In this document: in pieces, positions 1 to 10,061 of the stretch
Position numbering within the stretch: position 1 is the stretch's first letter
Layout: each line of letters starts with the position of its first letter
From: Pseudomonas helmanticensis
GTDB lineage: Bacteria > Pseudomonadota > Gammaproteobacteria > Pseudomonadales > Pseudomonadaceae
Assembly (NCBI RefSeq): GCF_900182985.1
Contig: NZ_FXUY01000001.1
Location: 682,001 to 746,000, forward strand
DNA: 64,000 nucleotides
Direction: 5' to 3'
Program-made: the position numbers and the translations under genes
The notes under the pieces: model-generated
What the model was told of the DNA's origin: nothing
The model's database searches: none
Seen by the model: the letters and a program-made list of their open reading frames with translations, nothing else

Positions 1-1765
<1,765 letters not shown>

Positions 1766-3802
1766 ATGCCTGCCCGTTCCCACCCCCTGCAACGACGCCT
1801 GAATCCGTTGGCCGCCGCGCTGCTTTTTGCCGCGCCGGTGTTCGCCGCCGACGCCCTCGAACTGCAACCCCAAGTCATCACCGGCAATCCGCTCGGCAGC
1901 CAGACACTCGCCTCGCCCTCAACCGTGCTGAGCGGCGACGAGCTGACGTTTCAGCAAAAGGGCAGCCTCGGCGAAACCCTGAACAAGCAACCCGGCGTGT
2001 CGTCATCGTATTTCGGCCCGGGCGCGAGCCGGCCGATCATTCGCGGGCAGGACGGTGACCGCATTCGTATTCTGCGTAACGGTGTCGGCGCACTGGACGC
2101 GTCATCGCTGTCTTACGATCACGCCGTGCCACTCGACCCGGTCAACGTCGAGCGCATTGAAATCGTGCGCGGCCCGGCAGCCTTGCTGTATGGCGGCAGC
2201 GCCATCGGCGGGGTGGTCAACACCTTTGATAATCGCATTCCGACCGAGGCCATCGACGGTATCCACGGTGCCGGCGAATTGCGTTATGGCGGTGCCGACA
2301 CCACGCGCAGCAGCGCAGGCAAACTTGAGGCCGGCAACGGCGAATTCGCTTTGCACCTGGACGCCAGCGCCCGCGAATTCAATGATCTGAAGATCCCCGG
2401 ATATGCGAAAACCGCTCGCGAACGTACAGACGACGACGGCGATTCGAAAAAACATCGCCTGGCCAACAGCGATGGGCGTCAGGACGGCGGTGCGGTGGGT
2501 GGCTCCTACACCTGGGATGATGGTTATGCCGGGCTGTCCTACAGCAATTACGATTCGAATTACGGCTCGCCGGCCGAAGACGATGTGCGTATTCGCATGC
2601 AACAGGAGCATTACGCTTTCGCGTCCGAGATGCGCAATCTCGACGGGCCGTTCAGCTCGATCAAGCTGGATGCCGGTTACACCGATTACCAGCACCGCGA
2701 AATCGAAGGCGGCGAGGTCGGCACGACGTTCAAGAACAAGGGCTACGAGGCGCGAATCGAGGCGCGGCACCAGCCGTTGGGGCCGTTCAATGGAGTGATC
2801 GGCGCGCAGGTCAGCCGCAACGAATTCTCGGCACTGGGCGAAGAAGCGTTTGTGCCGCAGACCGATACCGACGCCGGTGCACTGTTCATTCTTGAAGAGC
2901 TGCGAGCCACCGATCGATTGCTGTTCACCCTCGGCGGACGTCTGGAACACACCACGGTCGATCCCGACGCCAAAGGCAACGAACGGTTCGCCAACGCTGA
3001 GCGCTCCAGCAGTTTCACCGCCGGCAGTCTTTCCTCCGGTGCGGTGTACACGCTGACGCCAATCTGGTCGGTAGCGGCGACGCTGGGCTACACCGAACGC
3101 GCACCAACCTTCTACGAGCTGTACGCCAACGGTGCCCACGTCGCGACCGGCACCTATGAGGTCGGTGATGCCGGACTGTCGAAAGAAAAAGCCGTGTCCA
3201 GCGACCTCGCGCTGCGATTCGACAACGGCACGCACAAGGGCAGCTTCGGCGTGTTCTACAGCCATTTCTCCAATTACATCGGCTTGCTCGGCACCGGCCG
3301 CACGTTGAATGACGAAGGTGAGGAGGACGCCAACGGCATCCCTGAATACACCTACTCCGGCGTACGTGCACGCTTCAGCGGTATCGAAGCGCAGGATCGC
3401 TGGACGCTTGGCGAAAATGCCTACGGCAAGTTTGCCCTGGAGCTGTCCGGCGACTACACCCGTGCCAAGAACCTCGACACCGGCGAAGACTTGCCACGCA
3501 TCGCGCCGTTGCGCTTGAACAGCGGGTTGTTGTGGGAACTGGACAAATGGCAGGCGCGGATCGATGTCGAGCACGCCAGTTCACAACATCGCGTGCCGGC
3601 CAATGAAAGCAGCACCGATGGCTACACCACGCTGGGTGCCAATCTCGGTTATCACTTCGACGTCGGCCAGAGCAAATGGCTGGCCTTCGTCAATGCCGAG
3701 AACCTGACCAATCAAACCGTGCGTTACGCCAGTTCGATCCTGCGCGACATTGCGCCGGCAGAAGGACGCAGCATTCAGGTCGGGTTGCGCACAACGTTCT
3801 GA
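1766..3802 (+). CDS. znuD: TonB-dependent zinc receptor, ZnuD type
   Basis: Outer-membrane beta-barrel receptor expected to import zinc (or a zinc complex) using TonB energy. It has 678 residues from the ATG at 1766, which has GGAAG upstream and opens directly into a signal peptide (LAAALLFAAPVFAADA). A longer reading from a TTG at 1697 is possible but would put 23 residues before the signal peptide. A plug domain follows, with the conserved RPIIRGQDGDRIRIL and VERIEIVRGPAALLYGGSAIGG segments; the protein ends in a barrel with the C-terminal motif VGLRTTF. A loop near residues 210-240 is rich in Asp, Lys and His, suiting metal capture. The Zur box upstream supports the zinc assignment over other metals. 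A REP palindrome follows the stop and may act as terminator. Confidence 0.88.
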   Translation: MPARSHPLQRRLNPLAAALLFAAPVFAADALELQPQVITGNPLGSQTLASPSTVLSGDELTFQQKGSLGETLNKQPGVSSSYFGPGASRPIIRGQDGDRIRILRNGVGALDASSLSYDHAVPLDPVNVERIEIVRGPAALLYGGSAIGGVVNTFDNRIPTEAIDGIHGAGELRYGGADTTRSSAGKLEAGNGEFALHLDASAREFNDLKIPGYAKTARERTDDDGDSKKHRLANSDGRQDGGAVGGSYTWDDGYAGLSYSNYDSNYGSPAEDDVRIRMQQEHYAFASEMRNLDGPFSSIKLDAGYTDYQHREIEGGEVGTTFKNKGYEARIEARHQPLGPFNGVIGAQVSRNEFSALGEEAFVPQTDTDAGALFILEELRATDRLLFTLGGRLEHTTVDPDAKGNERFANAERSSSFTAGSLSSGAVYTLTPIWSVAATLGYTERAPTFYELYANGAHVATGTYEVGDAGLSKEKAVSSDLALRFDNGTHKGSFGVFYSHFSNYIGLLGTGRTLNDEGEEDANGIPEYTYSGVRARFSGIEAQDRWTLGENAYGKFALELSGDYTRAKNLDTGEDLPRIAPLRLNSGLLWELDKWQARIDVEHASSQHRVPANESSTDGYTTLGANLGYHFDVGQSKWLAFVNAENLTNQTVRYASSILRDIAPAEGRSIQVGLRTTF

Positions 3803-3810
3803 CCACCATC

Positions 3811-3900
3811 CCTGTAGGAGCTGCCACAGGCTGCGATCTGTTGATGTTGTTTTTAGAAAGACAAGATCAACAGATCGCAGCCTGCGGCAGCTCCTACAGG
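3811..3900. repeat. REP-type inverted repeat, family 1
   Basis: Long inverted repeat: CCTGTAGGAGCTGCC at the left and its near complement ending CTCCTACAGG at the right, with arms of about 38 bases around an A/T-rich loop. Related copies are at 6367, 12283 and 20093. It sits 9 bases after the receptor stop, between two convergent genes, and could stop transcription from both sides. Confidence 0.9.
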
Positions 3901-3936
3901 TGGATGATCAGGTGGATGATCAGATGGGTGATCAAG
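3901..3936. repeat. Three 12-bp tandem units at gene end
   Basis: Three imperfect copies of TGGATGATCAGG (the second ends in A; the third is TGGGTGATCAAG). The last copy overlaps the stop codon of the sulfatase gene, so slippage here could alter that protein's C-terminus. Confidence 0.75.
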
Positions 3937-6163
3937 TGGATTGCGTGGTGTCGTCGTCCGGCACGTCGTCGAGCATGTCCTCTTGCCCCGGCAGTTCAGT
4001 GATCACGCTGAAGTCCGTGACCTCGACGGCGCCCAAGCCATAACCCAGCAAATGAAAGGAAAACGCTTTGCGCTCTTGCGGGTTGTCGAAGCTGAAATTC
4101 ATTTGCAGCGGCTGGTCGGCAGTTGCCACCATTTCTGCTGGCAGACCGATCTGCACGTCCTGTTCAAACTCCTTGGCCTTGAGTTGAATGTACGCCGCCT
4201 GCTGCGGATCAACCGAACGCACGGTCAGGCGCACGCGGGTGTGCGAGCCCTTGGGCATTTCCAGATACTGCGCGCCAATCAGGTTGTCGGCCCAGTCATC
4301 CTTGATCTGCGCTTGCAGCGGGATGACGTTGGTGCTGCCGAACTGATAGCGATGATTGAGCGGCGTGCGCAGCAACGACAGGTCCAGCGCGTTGGCGCGA
4401 GCGGCAATCTGCCGGGCGGGGTGACCGCTGTAGGTGCCTTTGTACGTGGCGTTTTCGGCGATGAAGCCGGCGCTTTGGTAATAACGACAGCGGCGCGGCA
4501 TGTCGCATTCGGAAAAGATTCCCTGGCCATTGTGGTAGCGCAGTTTGCCGTTGGTGAACGACATGATCTCGCGCCCGGTATCGTAATCGCGGAATAACGA
4601 ACGACCGCTCAGCGCGGAAGGCACCGGCAGGTCGAAATAATCGAGGATCGAAGTGCTCAGATCGACGTGGCCATACACGCCTTTGTTCAGCCGTGGCAGC
4701 TGTTCGTGCTCCGGCGCCAGCGTCAGATTGAACCCCCACGACGAGGCCAGTCGCACGCCGTCGATGCCGTGGGATTCATCCGAAGTGATCACCACCAGCG
4801 TGTCTTTCAACACGCCTTGGCGTTCCAGCCCGCTGAGGAACTGCTCCAGCGCATCGTCGAGATAACCGACGGCGGCTTGCTTGGGCGTTTCATAGCGCTG
4901 CAGATAGTCTTCCGGTGCGGAGTAGGGCTGGTGAGTGCCGACGGTCAACAGCGTCAGCATCCACGGTTGTTTTTGCTTCTTCAGTTGGCCGACATAATCC
5001 AGCGCACCCTCGAAAAACGCCTTGTCATCCTTGCCCCAGGGGAATTCCAGATAGTTGCTGTTGGTGAACCATTCCAGGCCATGGGTCGCATCGAAACCAA
5101 TGTGCGGCATGATCTTGTCTTTGGCCATGAAGCGCAGGCCGGCACCTTGCAGGTAGTGCGTGCTGAAGCCGTGTTCGCGCAGTTGCGCCGGCAGACAAGC
5201 CTGATTGCGTTCGTTAAGGGTCAGCATCTCCACACCTTTCGGCGTGCCGTTGTTGAGCTTGTCGTAATCGCCGCAGAGCATCGCGTACAGACCGCGAATG
5301 GTCTGGTGTGTGTGCAGCACGTAATCCGGAGTGTTCATGCCGCGCTCGGCCCAGCGGCTGAGGTTGGGCATCAGGTCTTCCTGATAATGGCTGCCGATGG
5401 CTTCGCGGTTGGCGCGGATGTAGGCACCGGGAATGCCTTCCAGGGCGATGATCAAGACGTTGCGCGCCTGACCCGGCGCGGCCAGCAGTTTTTGCCCGTT
5501 GAGATCGACGTCAGTCAGCCCGGCAATGGCCGGCGCCGGTTCTTCGACATCGCCGTCCAGCCATTCCTCGGCGCGGATCTGCAGGTCCGCGACCTCGCTG
5601 GCCATCAGTTGATGCGGCAGGTTGTAGGCACGCCATGGATCAGCCTCGCTCGGCCACAGGTTCTGCATTGCCCAATGTGCGGCGAACAGCACCAGCGGCG
5701 CGCTCCAGACCACGCGGGGCAGGGCTGGGCGCGATGTACCACGTGCAGTGAATTGCGTCAGCAGCCAGAACAGCAGCGCCAGCAGCAGGGTGATGGCCAA
5801 CGCCGGATGCGCGAGGCCACCGCCGGTGGAGTTTTCGACGAATTGCGGGTCGATCAGGTAATGAATGTCCGAAGGTGTCGGCAAGCGGCCGACGGCGCTG
5901 ACCAGTTCGGCAGTCGCCACTGCCAGCAGGCCGCAGAACAGCAGCAGCGGCAGCGCCAGCCACCACGCCCGGCGATGCAACAGCACGACCAGCAGGCTGC
6001 CGATGGCCAGATCCGACAGATAACCCAACGGGGTCGACCAGCCCAGCGCCGCGCGCAGGCACAGCGGCACGATCAGCGTGAGAAAGATCAGCGAAAAGAG
6101 GCGGGCAGAGGGCTGCCGTAACCGGTTAAAAAGAGCGCTCACAAAAAAAGACCTTCCAGCCAT
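3932..6163 (-). CDS. LTA synthase-like membrane sulfatase / phosphoglycerol transferase family protein
   Basis: Predicted inner-membrane enzyme of 743 residues. Five hydrophobic helices lie within about residues 20-170, followed by a periplasmic alkaline-phosphatase-fold domain. Metal- and catalysis-type motifs are visible: NVLIIALEG (metal-binding Glu), a Thr-rich segment HTHQTIRG (candidate nucleophile), VVITSDESHG (Asp/His) and GVYGHVDLSTSILDYF (His). This matches the LtaS/OpgB-like superfamily, which in Gram-negatives transfers phosphoglycerol or phosphoethanolamine-type groups to periplasmic glucans or envelope glycans. The substrate cannot be told from sequence. The ATG at 6163 is the only Met near the first membrane helix; no strong ribosome site is visible. 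A C-terminal extension of about 150 residues follows the core and ends in an Asp/Thr-rich tail. Confidence 0.85.
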   Translation of the reverse strand: MAGRSFFVSALFNRLRQPSARLFSLIFLTLIVPLCLRAALGWSTPLGYLSDLAIGSLLVVLLHRRAWWLALPLLLFCGLLAVATAELVSAVGRLPTPSDIHYLIDPQFVENSTGGGLAHPALAITLLLALLFWLLTQFTARGTSRPALPRVVWSAPLVLFAAHWAMQNLWPSEADPWRAYNLPHQLMASEVADLQIRAEEWLDGDVEEPAPAIAGLTDVDLNGQKLLAAPGQARNVLIIALEGIPGAYIRANREAIGSHYQEDLMPNLSRWAERGMNTPDYVLHTHQTIRGLYAMLCGDYDKLNNGTPKGVEMLTLNERNQACLPAQLREHGFSTHYLQGAGLRFMAKDKIMPHIGFDATHGLEWFTNSNYLEFPWGKDDKAFFEGALDYVGQLKKQKQPWMLTLLTVGTHQPYSAPEDYLQRYETPKQAAVGYLDDALEQFLSGLERQGVLKDTLVVITSDESHGIDGVRLASSWGFNLTLAPEHEQLPRLNKGVYGHVDLSTSILDYFDLPVPSALSGRSLFRDYDTGREIMSFTNGKLRYHNGQGIFSECDMPRRCRYYQSAGFIAENATYKGTYSGHPARQIAARANALDLSLLRTPLNHRYQFGSTNVIPLQAQIKDDWADNLIGAQYLEMPKGSHTRVRLTVRSVDPQQAAYIQLKAKEFEQDVQIGLPAEMVATADQPLQMNFSFDNPQERKAFSFHLLGYGLGAVEVTDFSVITELPGQEDMLDDVPDDDTTQST

Positions 6164-6558
6164 TAAAACGTCATAAAAGTGTGCGCGATGATACCAAGGG
6201 TGGGCTGTCTGATCGCTCTTTTAAACGCTCAACTGATGCGCCGACGTAGCGGCTTCCGACACCGATGAAATACCTGTAACCCCGGCCAGCCCTCGCGTCG
6301 CCGGGTAATCAGCGATATTGCCGACGGCGGATTTATTGTTTCAGGCTGTTTAGCCGGCACCGGATCCCTGTAGGAGCTGCGGCACGCTGCGATCTTTTGA
6401 TCCTGATTTTTTAAAAAACACGATCAAAAGATCGCAGCCTCGTTGCACTCGTCAGCGCCTACAGGGGATTGGTGTTGAACGGGCCTTTGATCTGTTAAAG
6501 CTGCATTTGCGAAACGCTGCGATTTACAATGGCCGACCTCTGATGGAGATCAGCCTTC
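6164..6558. other. Divergent intergenic region with a REP element
   Basis: 395 bases between the divergent sulfatase and desaturase genes. It contains the degenerate REP palindrome at 6367-6465. No small gene or other regulatory site could be recognised. Confidence 0.5.
6367..6465. repeat. REP-type inverted repeat, family 1 (degenerate right arm)
   Basis: The left arm CCTGTAGGAGCTGCGGCACG is followed by an inner perfect stem around TGCGATCTTTTGATC and its complement. The right outer arm has diverged, ending GTCAGCGCCTACAGG. It lies between divergent genes. Confidence 0.85.
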
Positions 6559-7578
6559 TTGGATGTTCTCGAACAACTCTATGTTCACCTTGATCGGTGG
6601 ATCATTGCCCCGGTCAGCGGGCAGTTCCTCGGTCTGTTCGATCTGAATGGGCGCCTCGGCGTGGGGTTTATCGTCGCCTCCTACAGCGTCGCCTACGTGC
6701 TGTTTCGCTATCGTAAATCCCGGCACCTCACGGCAGCGCCGTCGTTCTGGCAATTCATCGGCGGCAACCGCGTGTTCGGGCATCGCTCGGCGTGGCTGGA
6801 TTATCGCTATTACTTCATCAAGGCCATTCTCAAAGTCATCTGGGTGCTGCCGATCGTCGCGCTGGTCGATCCGTGGATCCTGCGTTCCGGCGACTATCAG
6901 CAGTTTTTCAGCCATCTGTGGGGCGCGCGCGAACAAGTGCCGAATCACCCCTTCATCGCACTGTTCTACGGCGTCGGCGTATTTCTGCTCAAGGACTTCC
7001 TGCATTACTGGATTCATCGCGCCTTTCATTCGCGCTACCTGTGGGAGTTTCACAAGGTGCATCATTCGGCGCCGGTGCTGGTGCCCGCCACGGCGAGCCG
7101 GATTCATATTGTCGAAACCCTGGTCGAGCGGTTGGTGATGACCGTCGGCATCGCTGCGTTTGCCGGAGCGGTCTGGTACTACTGTGGTGGCGAAATCAGC
7201 CGCTACACCTTGTTCGGCGTGACCTGGCTGGTGCTGATCCTCAACAGCCTGGCGTCGAACCTGCGCCACAGTCATGTCTGGCTGTCGTTCGGCCCGGCGA
7301 TCGAACACGTACTGAATAGCCCGGCGCAGCACCAGATCCATCACAGTGACGCCGCGCGCCACCGCAACAGGAACTTCGCCACCAATCTGTCGGTGTGGGA
7401 CTGGATGTTTGGCACCTTATACGTCACCACCTCAACACCGGAGCCATTGCGCTTCGGCACCGGTGAGGCGGATCGCGAACGCTACCTGACGCTGTACAGC
7501 CTGATCGTCACGCCCTTTGTCGATACCGCCCGACGCTTTCTGCCCGCTAAGCAGCCGCGTGCTATCGATATGCAATAA
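6559..7578 (+). CDS. Sterol desaturase / fatty acid hydroxylase superfamily membrane protein
   Basis: Di-iron membrane oxygenase family, 339 residues. The characteristic histidine clusters are present: H149-x3-H153 (HYWIH), H165-x2-HH (HKVHH, 165-169) and H258-x2-HH (HQIHH, 258-262). Several hydrophobic helices surround them. The start is a TTG at 6559 with GGAGAT eight bases upstream; no ATG lies in frame before the conserved region. Bacterial members act on lipids or hopanoid/carotenoid-like substrates; the substrate here is unknown. It stands alone between a REP-containing gap and a transporter-protein gene. Confidence 0.87.
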   Translation: MDVLEQLYVHLDRWIIAPVSGQFLGLFDLNGRLGVGFIVASYSVAYVLFRYRKSRHLTAAPSFWQFIGGNRVFGHRSAWLDYRYYFIKAILKVIWVLPIVALVDPWILRSGDYQQFFSHLWGAREQVPNHPFIALFYGVGVFLLKDFLHYWIHRAFHSRYLWEFHKVHHSAPVLVPATASRIHIVETLVERLVMTVGIAAFAGAVWYYCGGEISRYTLFGVTWLVLILNSLASNLRHSHVWLSFGPAIEHVLNSPAQHQIHHSDAARHRNRNFATNLSVWDWMFGTLYVTTSTPEPLRFGTGEADRERYLTLYSLIVTPFVDTARRFLPAKQPRAIDMQ

Positions 7579-7653
7579 AGGTATTTAATGTAAGTTTTTT
7601 ATAGCGATACAGTCCGGCCTTTCAGCAAATCACTTCCCTGCTGCGAGGTTGTC

Positions 7654-8670
7654 ATGGCCACACCGTTGAAACGTTCCGCGCTGACTCTGTTGGCTGCATC
7701 CTTGGCGGCCACTGCGCTGTTCAGCACTGGCGTCCACGCCGAAGGCAAGATCAGCATCGCCCAACAATTCGGCATTGGTTACCTGATTCTTGATGTGGTG
7801 CGTGATCAGCAGCTGATCGAAAAACACGGTAAGGAGCAGGGCCTCGACATCAAGGTCGACTGGAACAGCATCTCTGGCGCCACCGCGATGAACGAAGCGC
7901 TGCTGACCGGTTCGCTCGATGTGGTCTCGGCTGGCGTGCCGCCGATGCTCACCGTGTGGGACCGCACCAAAGGCAAACAGAACGTCAAAGCCATCGCCGC
8001 GCTCGGTTCGATGCCCAACTATTTGCTGACCAACAACCCGAACATCAAGACACTCAAGGACTTTAGCGACAAGGACCGGATCGCCGTGCCGGCGGCCGGC
8101 GTGGGTTTCCAGTCACGCACCTTGCAGATCGAAACCGCCAAGGAATTCGGCGACGCCCAGTACAAGAAATTCGACGACATCTCGGTCAGCCTGCCGCACC
8201 CCGACGCCACCGCCGCGTTGATTGCCGGCGGCTCGGAAATCAACTCGCACTTCTCCAGCCCGCCGTTCCAGTATCAGGCGCTGCAGAATCCCAACGTGCA
8301 CAAAGTGCTGAGTTCCTACGACATCCTTGGCGGCCAAGCGACATTCAACGTGCTGTACACCACGGAAAAATTCCACGACGAAAACCCGAAGACCTACAAG
8401 GCGTTCTACGCCGCACTGGCTGAAGCCGAGAAAATCATCAAGGCTGACAAACCCGCTGCTGCACAGGCGTACATTCGTGTCGAACAGTCGAAATTGCCGC
8501 TGGCCCTGGTCGAGCAAATCGTCAAAGACCCGGAAATCGATTTCACCGTGGTGCCGCAGCGCACCTTTATCTATGCCGAGAAATTGCAGGAGCTGGGCGT
8601 GCTGAAGAACAAGGCAGGGAGTTGGAAGGATTACTTCTTTGAAGAGGCGCATGAGGGGGCGGGGAGCTGA
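7654..8670 (+). CDS. ABC transporter substrate-binding protein, NitT/TauT type (orphan)
   Basis: Periplasmic binding protein of 338 residues for an aliphatic sulfonate, taurine, nitrate or similar small ligand. A signal peptide ending FSTGVHAEG is followed by the family fold (GYLILDVVRDQQLIEKHGKEQGLDIKV near the N-terminus, then SGATAMNEALLTGSLDVVSAG). The ATG at 7654 has GCGAGG upstream. No permease or ATPase gene adjoins it, so it either serves a transporter encoded elsewhere or its partners were lost. The ligand is undetermined. Confidence 0.88.
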   Translation: MATPLKRSALTLLAASLAATALFSTGVHAEGKISIAQQFGIGYLILDVVRDQQLIEKHGKEQGLDIKVDWNSISGATAMNEALLTGSLDVVSAGVPPMLTVWDRTKGKQNVKAIAALGSMPNYLLTNNPNIKTLKDFSDKDRIAVPAAGVGFQSRTLQIETAKEFGDAQYKKFDDISVSLPHPDATAALIAGGSEINSHFSSPPFQYQALQNPNVHKVLSSYDILGGQATFNVLYTTEKFHDENPKTYKAFYAALAEAEKIIKADKPAAAQAYIRVEQSKLPLALVEQIVKDPEIDFTVVPQRTFIYAEKLQELGVLKNKAGSWKDYFFEEAHEGAGS

Positions 8671-8753
8671 TACACGCAATACATCGAGCTGTGCGCCGCC
8701 CAGTAATCACTGTAACAAGTAGCCCGATGATGGGACTTTCCGGAATGAGATAA

Positions 8754-8864
8754 CCTGTGGCGAGGGGATTTATCCCCGTTGGGTCGCGCAGCGGTCCCTC
8801 TTTTGATTCATAAAAGGATGGGCCTGCTGCGCAAGCCAACGGGGATAAATCCCCTCGCCACAGG
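8754..8864. repeat. Inverted repeat, family 2
   Basis: Outer arms of about 25 bases (CCTGTGGCGAGGGGATTTAT and its complement ATAAATCCCCTCGCCACAGG) flank an imperfect centre. It is unrelated in sequence to the TAGGAGCTGC family. It sits between convergent genes, 9 bases from the XRE stop, and may serve as a bidirectional terminator. Confidence 0.88.
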
Positions 8865-8872
8865 GGGCGGTG

Positions 8873-9070
8873 TTAACTCTCTTTGTCGTCGAAGATGTCT
8901 TCAATGGGCATTTCGAACGCGCGGGCAATCTGGAATGCCAGCGGCAAGCTTGGGTCGTAGCGCTCATTCTCGATCGCATTGATGGTCTGGCGCGACACGT
9001 TCAGGCGTTCCGCCAGATCAACCTGTGACCACTTACGCTCGGCGCGCAGTTCCTTCAGGCGATTTTTCAT
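8873..9070 (-). CDS. Small XRE/Cro-type transcriptional regulator
   Basis: 65-residue helix-turn-helix protein (MKNRLKELRAERKWSQ, helix-turn-helix about residues 15-35 with SQVDLAERLNVSRQTI), the compact YozG-like class. The reading frame is open further upstream, but the ATG at 9070 fits the family length and overlaps the upstream membrane-protein stop as ATGA, so the two are translationally coupled. It probably binds the palindrome upstream of the operon. Such small regulators often control a partner membrane protein; that role is inferred from context. Confidence 0.88.
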   Translation of the reverse strand: MKNRLKELRAERKWSQVDLAERLNVSRQTINAIENERYDPSLPLAFQIARAFEMPIEDIFDDKES

Positions 9071-9441
9071 TGGTAGCGGCGTCGTGCAATCTGCAGACCA
9101 ACAATCCACATCAGACCCATCACCGGCCACACGCACGTCCACGGAATGTGCGGCGCGCCGACGTTTTCCAGAAAGCCATAACTGAAGGTCAGCAGTGCCG
9201 AGGCGGCGAAGGCAAAACCCAGGGCTTCGAACTGGATGCGCAGATGCATTTCATCCATGCGGCGCATGTTGCGCACGATTGTCCAGCACATCAGGCCTGC
9301 CGGAAGGACCGGGGTCAGAGCCACCAAGGATCGCAGAAGAATGTTGGCGTCCAGCAGGGATTGGCTGGCGATCAGGGAAAGGCTCAACACCAGCACATAG
9401 AGAACCAATGCGGCGCCCATTTCGAGGTAGTAGCGGTTCAT
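9067..9441 (-). CDS. Four-helix membrane protein of unknown function
   Basis: 124-residue protein, nearly all hydrophobic, with four predicted membrane segments (about 8-28, 35-55, 72-92 and 98-116) separated by short charged loops (RNMRRMDEM). The ATG at 9441 follows AGGAAG. The stop overlaps the start of the XRE regulator by four bases, so they form one operon. No family is recognised beyond the common bacterial arrangement of a small membrane protein with a YozG-like regulator. Confidence 0.8.
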   Translation of the reverse strand: MNRYYLEMGAALVLYVLVLSLSLIASQSLLDANILLRSLVALTPVLPAGLMCWTIVRNMRRMDEMHLRIQFEALGFAFAASALLTFSYGFLENVGAPHIPWTCVWPVMGLMWIVGLQIARRRYQ

Positions 9442-9453
9442 GCTTCACTTCCT

Positions 9454-9473
9454 ATGTAAAAGACCCTTTACAT
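9454..9473. promoter_or_regulatory. Palindromic operator candidate of the membrane-protein/XRE operon
   Basis: Perfect inverted repeat ATGTAAA-N6-TTTACAT just upstream of the operon's ribosome site. One further half-site ATGTAAA lies at 9494-9500. Position and symmetry suit binding of a dimeric XRE regulator, most simply autorepression. Confidence 0.6.
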
Positions 9474-9519
9474 CCTCGCCGAAGAATTTTCCGATGTAAA
9501 GCACGCTTTCCATCAGCGC

Positions 9520-9560
9520 AAAAAAAACGGGGCGGCATGATCGTTAATCAGGCCGCCCCG
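9520..9560 (-). terminator. Rho-independent terminator of the Sco/PCuAC operon
   Basis: Read on the minus strand: a 9-base GC stem (CGGGGCGGC paired with GCCGCCCCG, 15-base loop) followed by eight T residues, starting about 20 bases after the PCuAC stop. Confidence 0.9.
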
Positions 9561-9581
9561 CAGGTGTTTCAGTCAGTCAGA

Positions 9582-10061
9582 TCAATGCATCTTGCTGTGA
9601 TCGTGACCTTCCATGTTGGTCAGCGCACGAACCGGCGCTTTGACCTCGATGGTTTCTTTCTCGCCCTTGGCGTTTTCCACGGTCAGGGTCAGCGGCACTG
9701 TTTCGCCTTCTTTCAGCTGACCGCTGAGGCCCATCAGCATCACGTGGTAGCCGTTCGGATCAAGCTTGACGGCTTTGCCGGCCGGCAGTTCGACGAACTT
9801 CACCGGGCCCATGCTCATGACGTCGTTCTTCATGGTCATTTCGTGGATCTGCACGTCTTTGGCCACTGGTGTGGCGACGCTGAGCAGTTTGCTGTCGCTG
9901 TCGGCGGTGAGGGTCATGAACGCGCCGCTGGCGGTCTGGGTCGGCACGGTGGCGCGGACCCAGGCGTCGTCGACTTGGGTCTGTGCCGACGCCTGGAACG
10001 CCAGGCCCATCAGCGACAGGGTCAGCGCGGCGCGTTTGATGTGGTTCAGAACGGGTTGCAT
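9582..10061 (-). CDS. Periplasmic copper chaperone PCuAC
   Basis: 159-residue periplasmic protein that carries Cu(I) for cytochrome oxidase assembly. The signature H-x10-M-x21-H-x-M is exact: His73, Met84, His106, Met108. A signal peptide ends near residue 26 (FQASAQ). The ATG at 10061 is supported by GGAGG upstream and overlaps the Sco stop as TGATG; an upstream in-frame Met would add 13 residues before the signal peptide and is unlikely. The C-terminal tail HDHSKMH may also bind metal. It is cotranscribed with the Sco gene and followed by a terminator. Confidence 0.93.
   Translation of the reverse strand: MQPVLNHIKRAALTLSLMGLAFQASAQTQVDDAWVRATVPTQTASGAFMTLTADSDSKLLSVATPVAKDVQIHEMTMKNDVMSMGPVKFVELPAGKAVKLDPNGYHVMLMGLSGQLKEGETVPLTLTVENAKGEKETIEVKAPVRALTNMEGHDHSKMH

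Noticed and set aside
2102..3574. 490-codon antisense frame within the zinc receptor gene
   Set aside because: The plus-strand product is an intact TonB receptor; the antisense product has no recognisable feature.
3811..3900. Repeats as a CRISPR array
   Set aside because: The repeats are dispersed single palindromes in intergenic gaps without regular spacers or cas genes.
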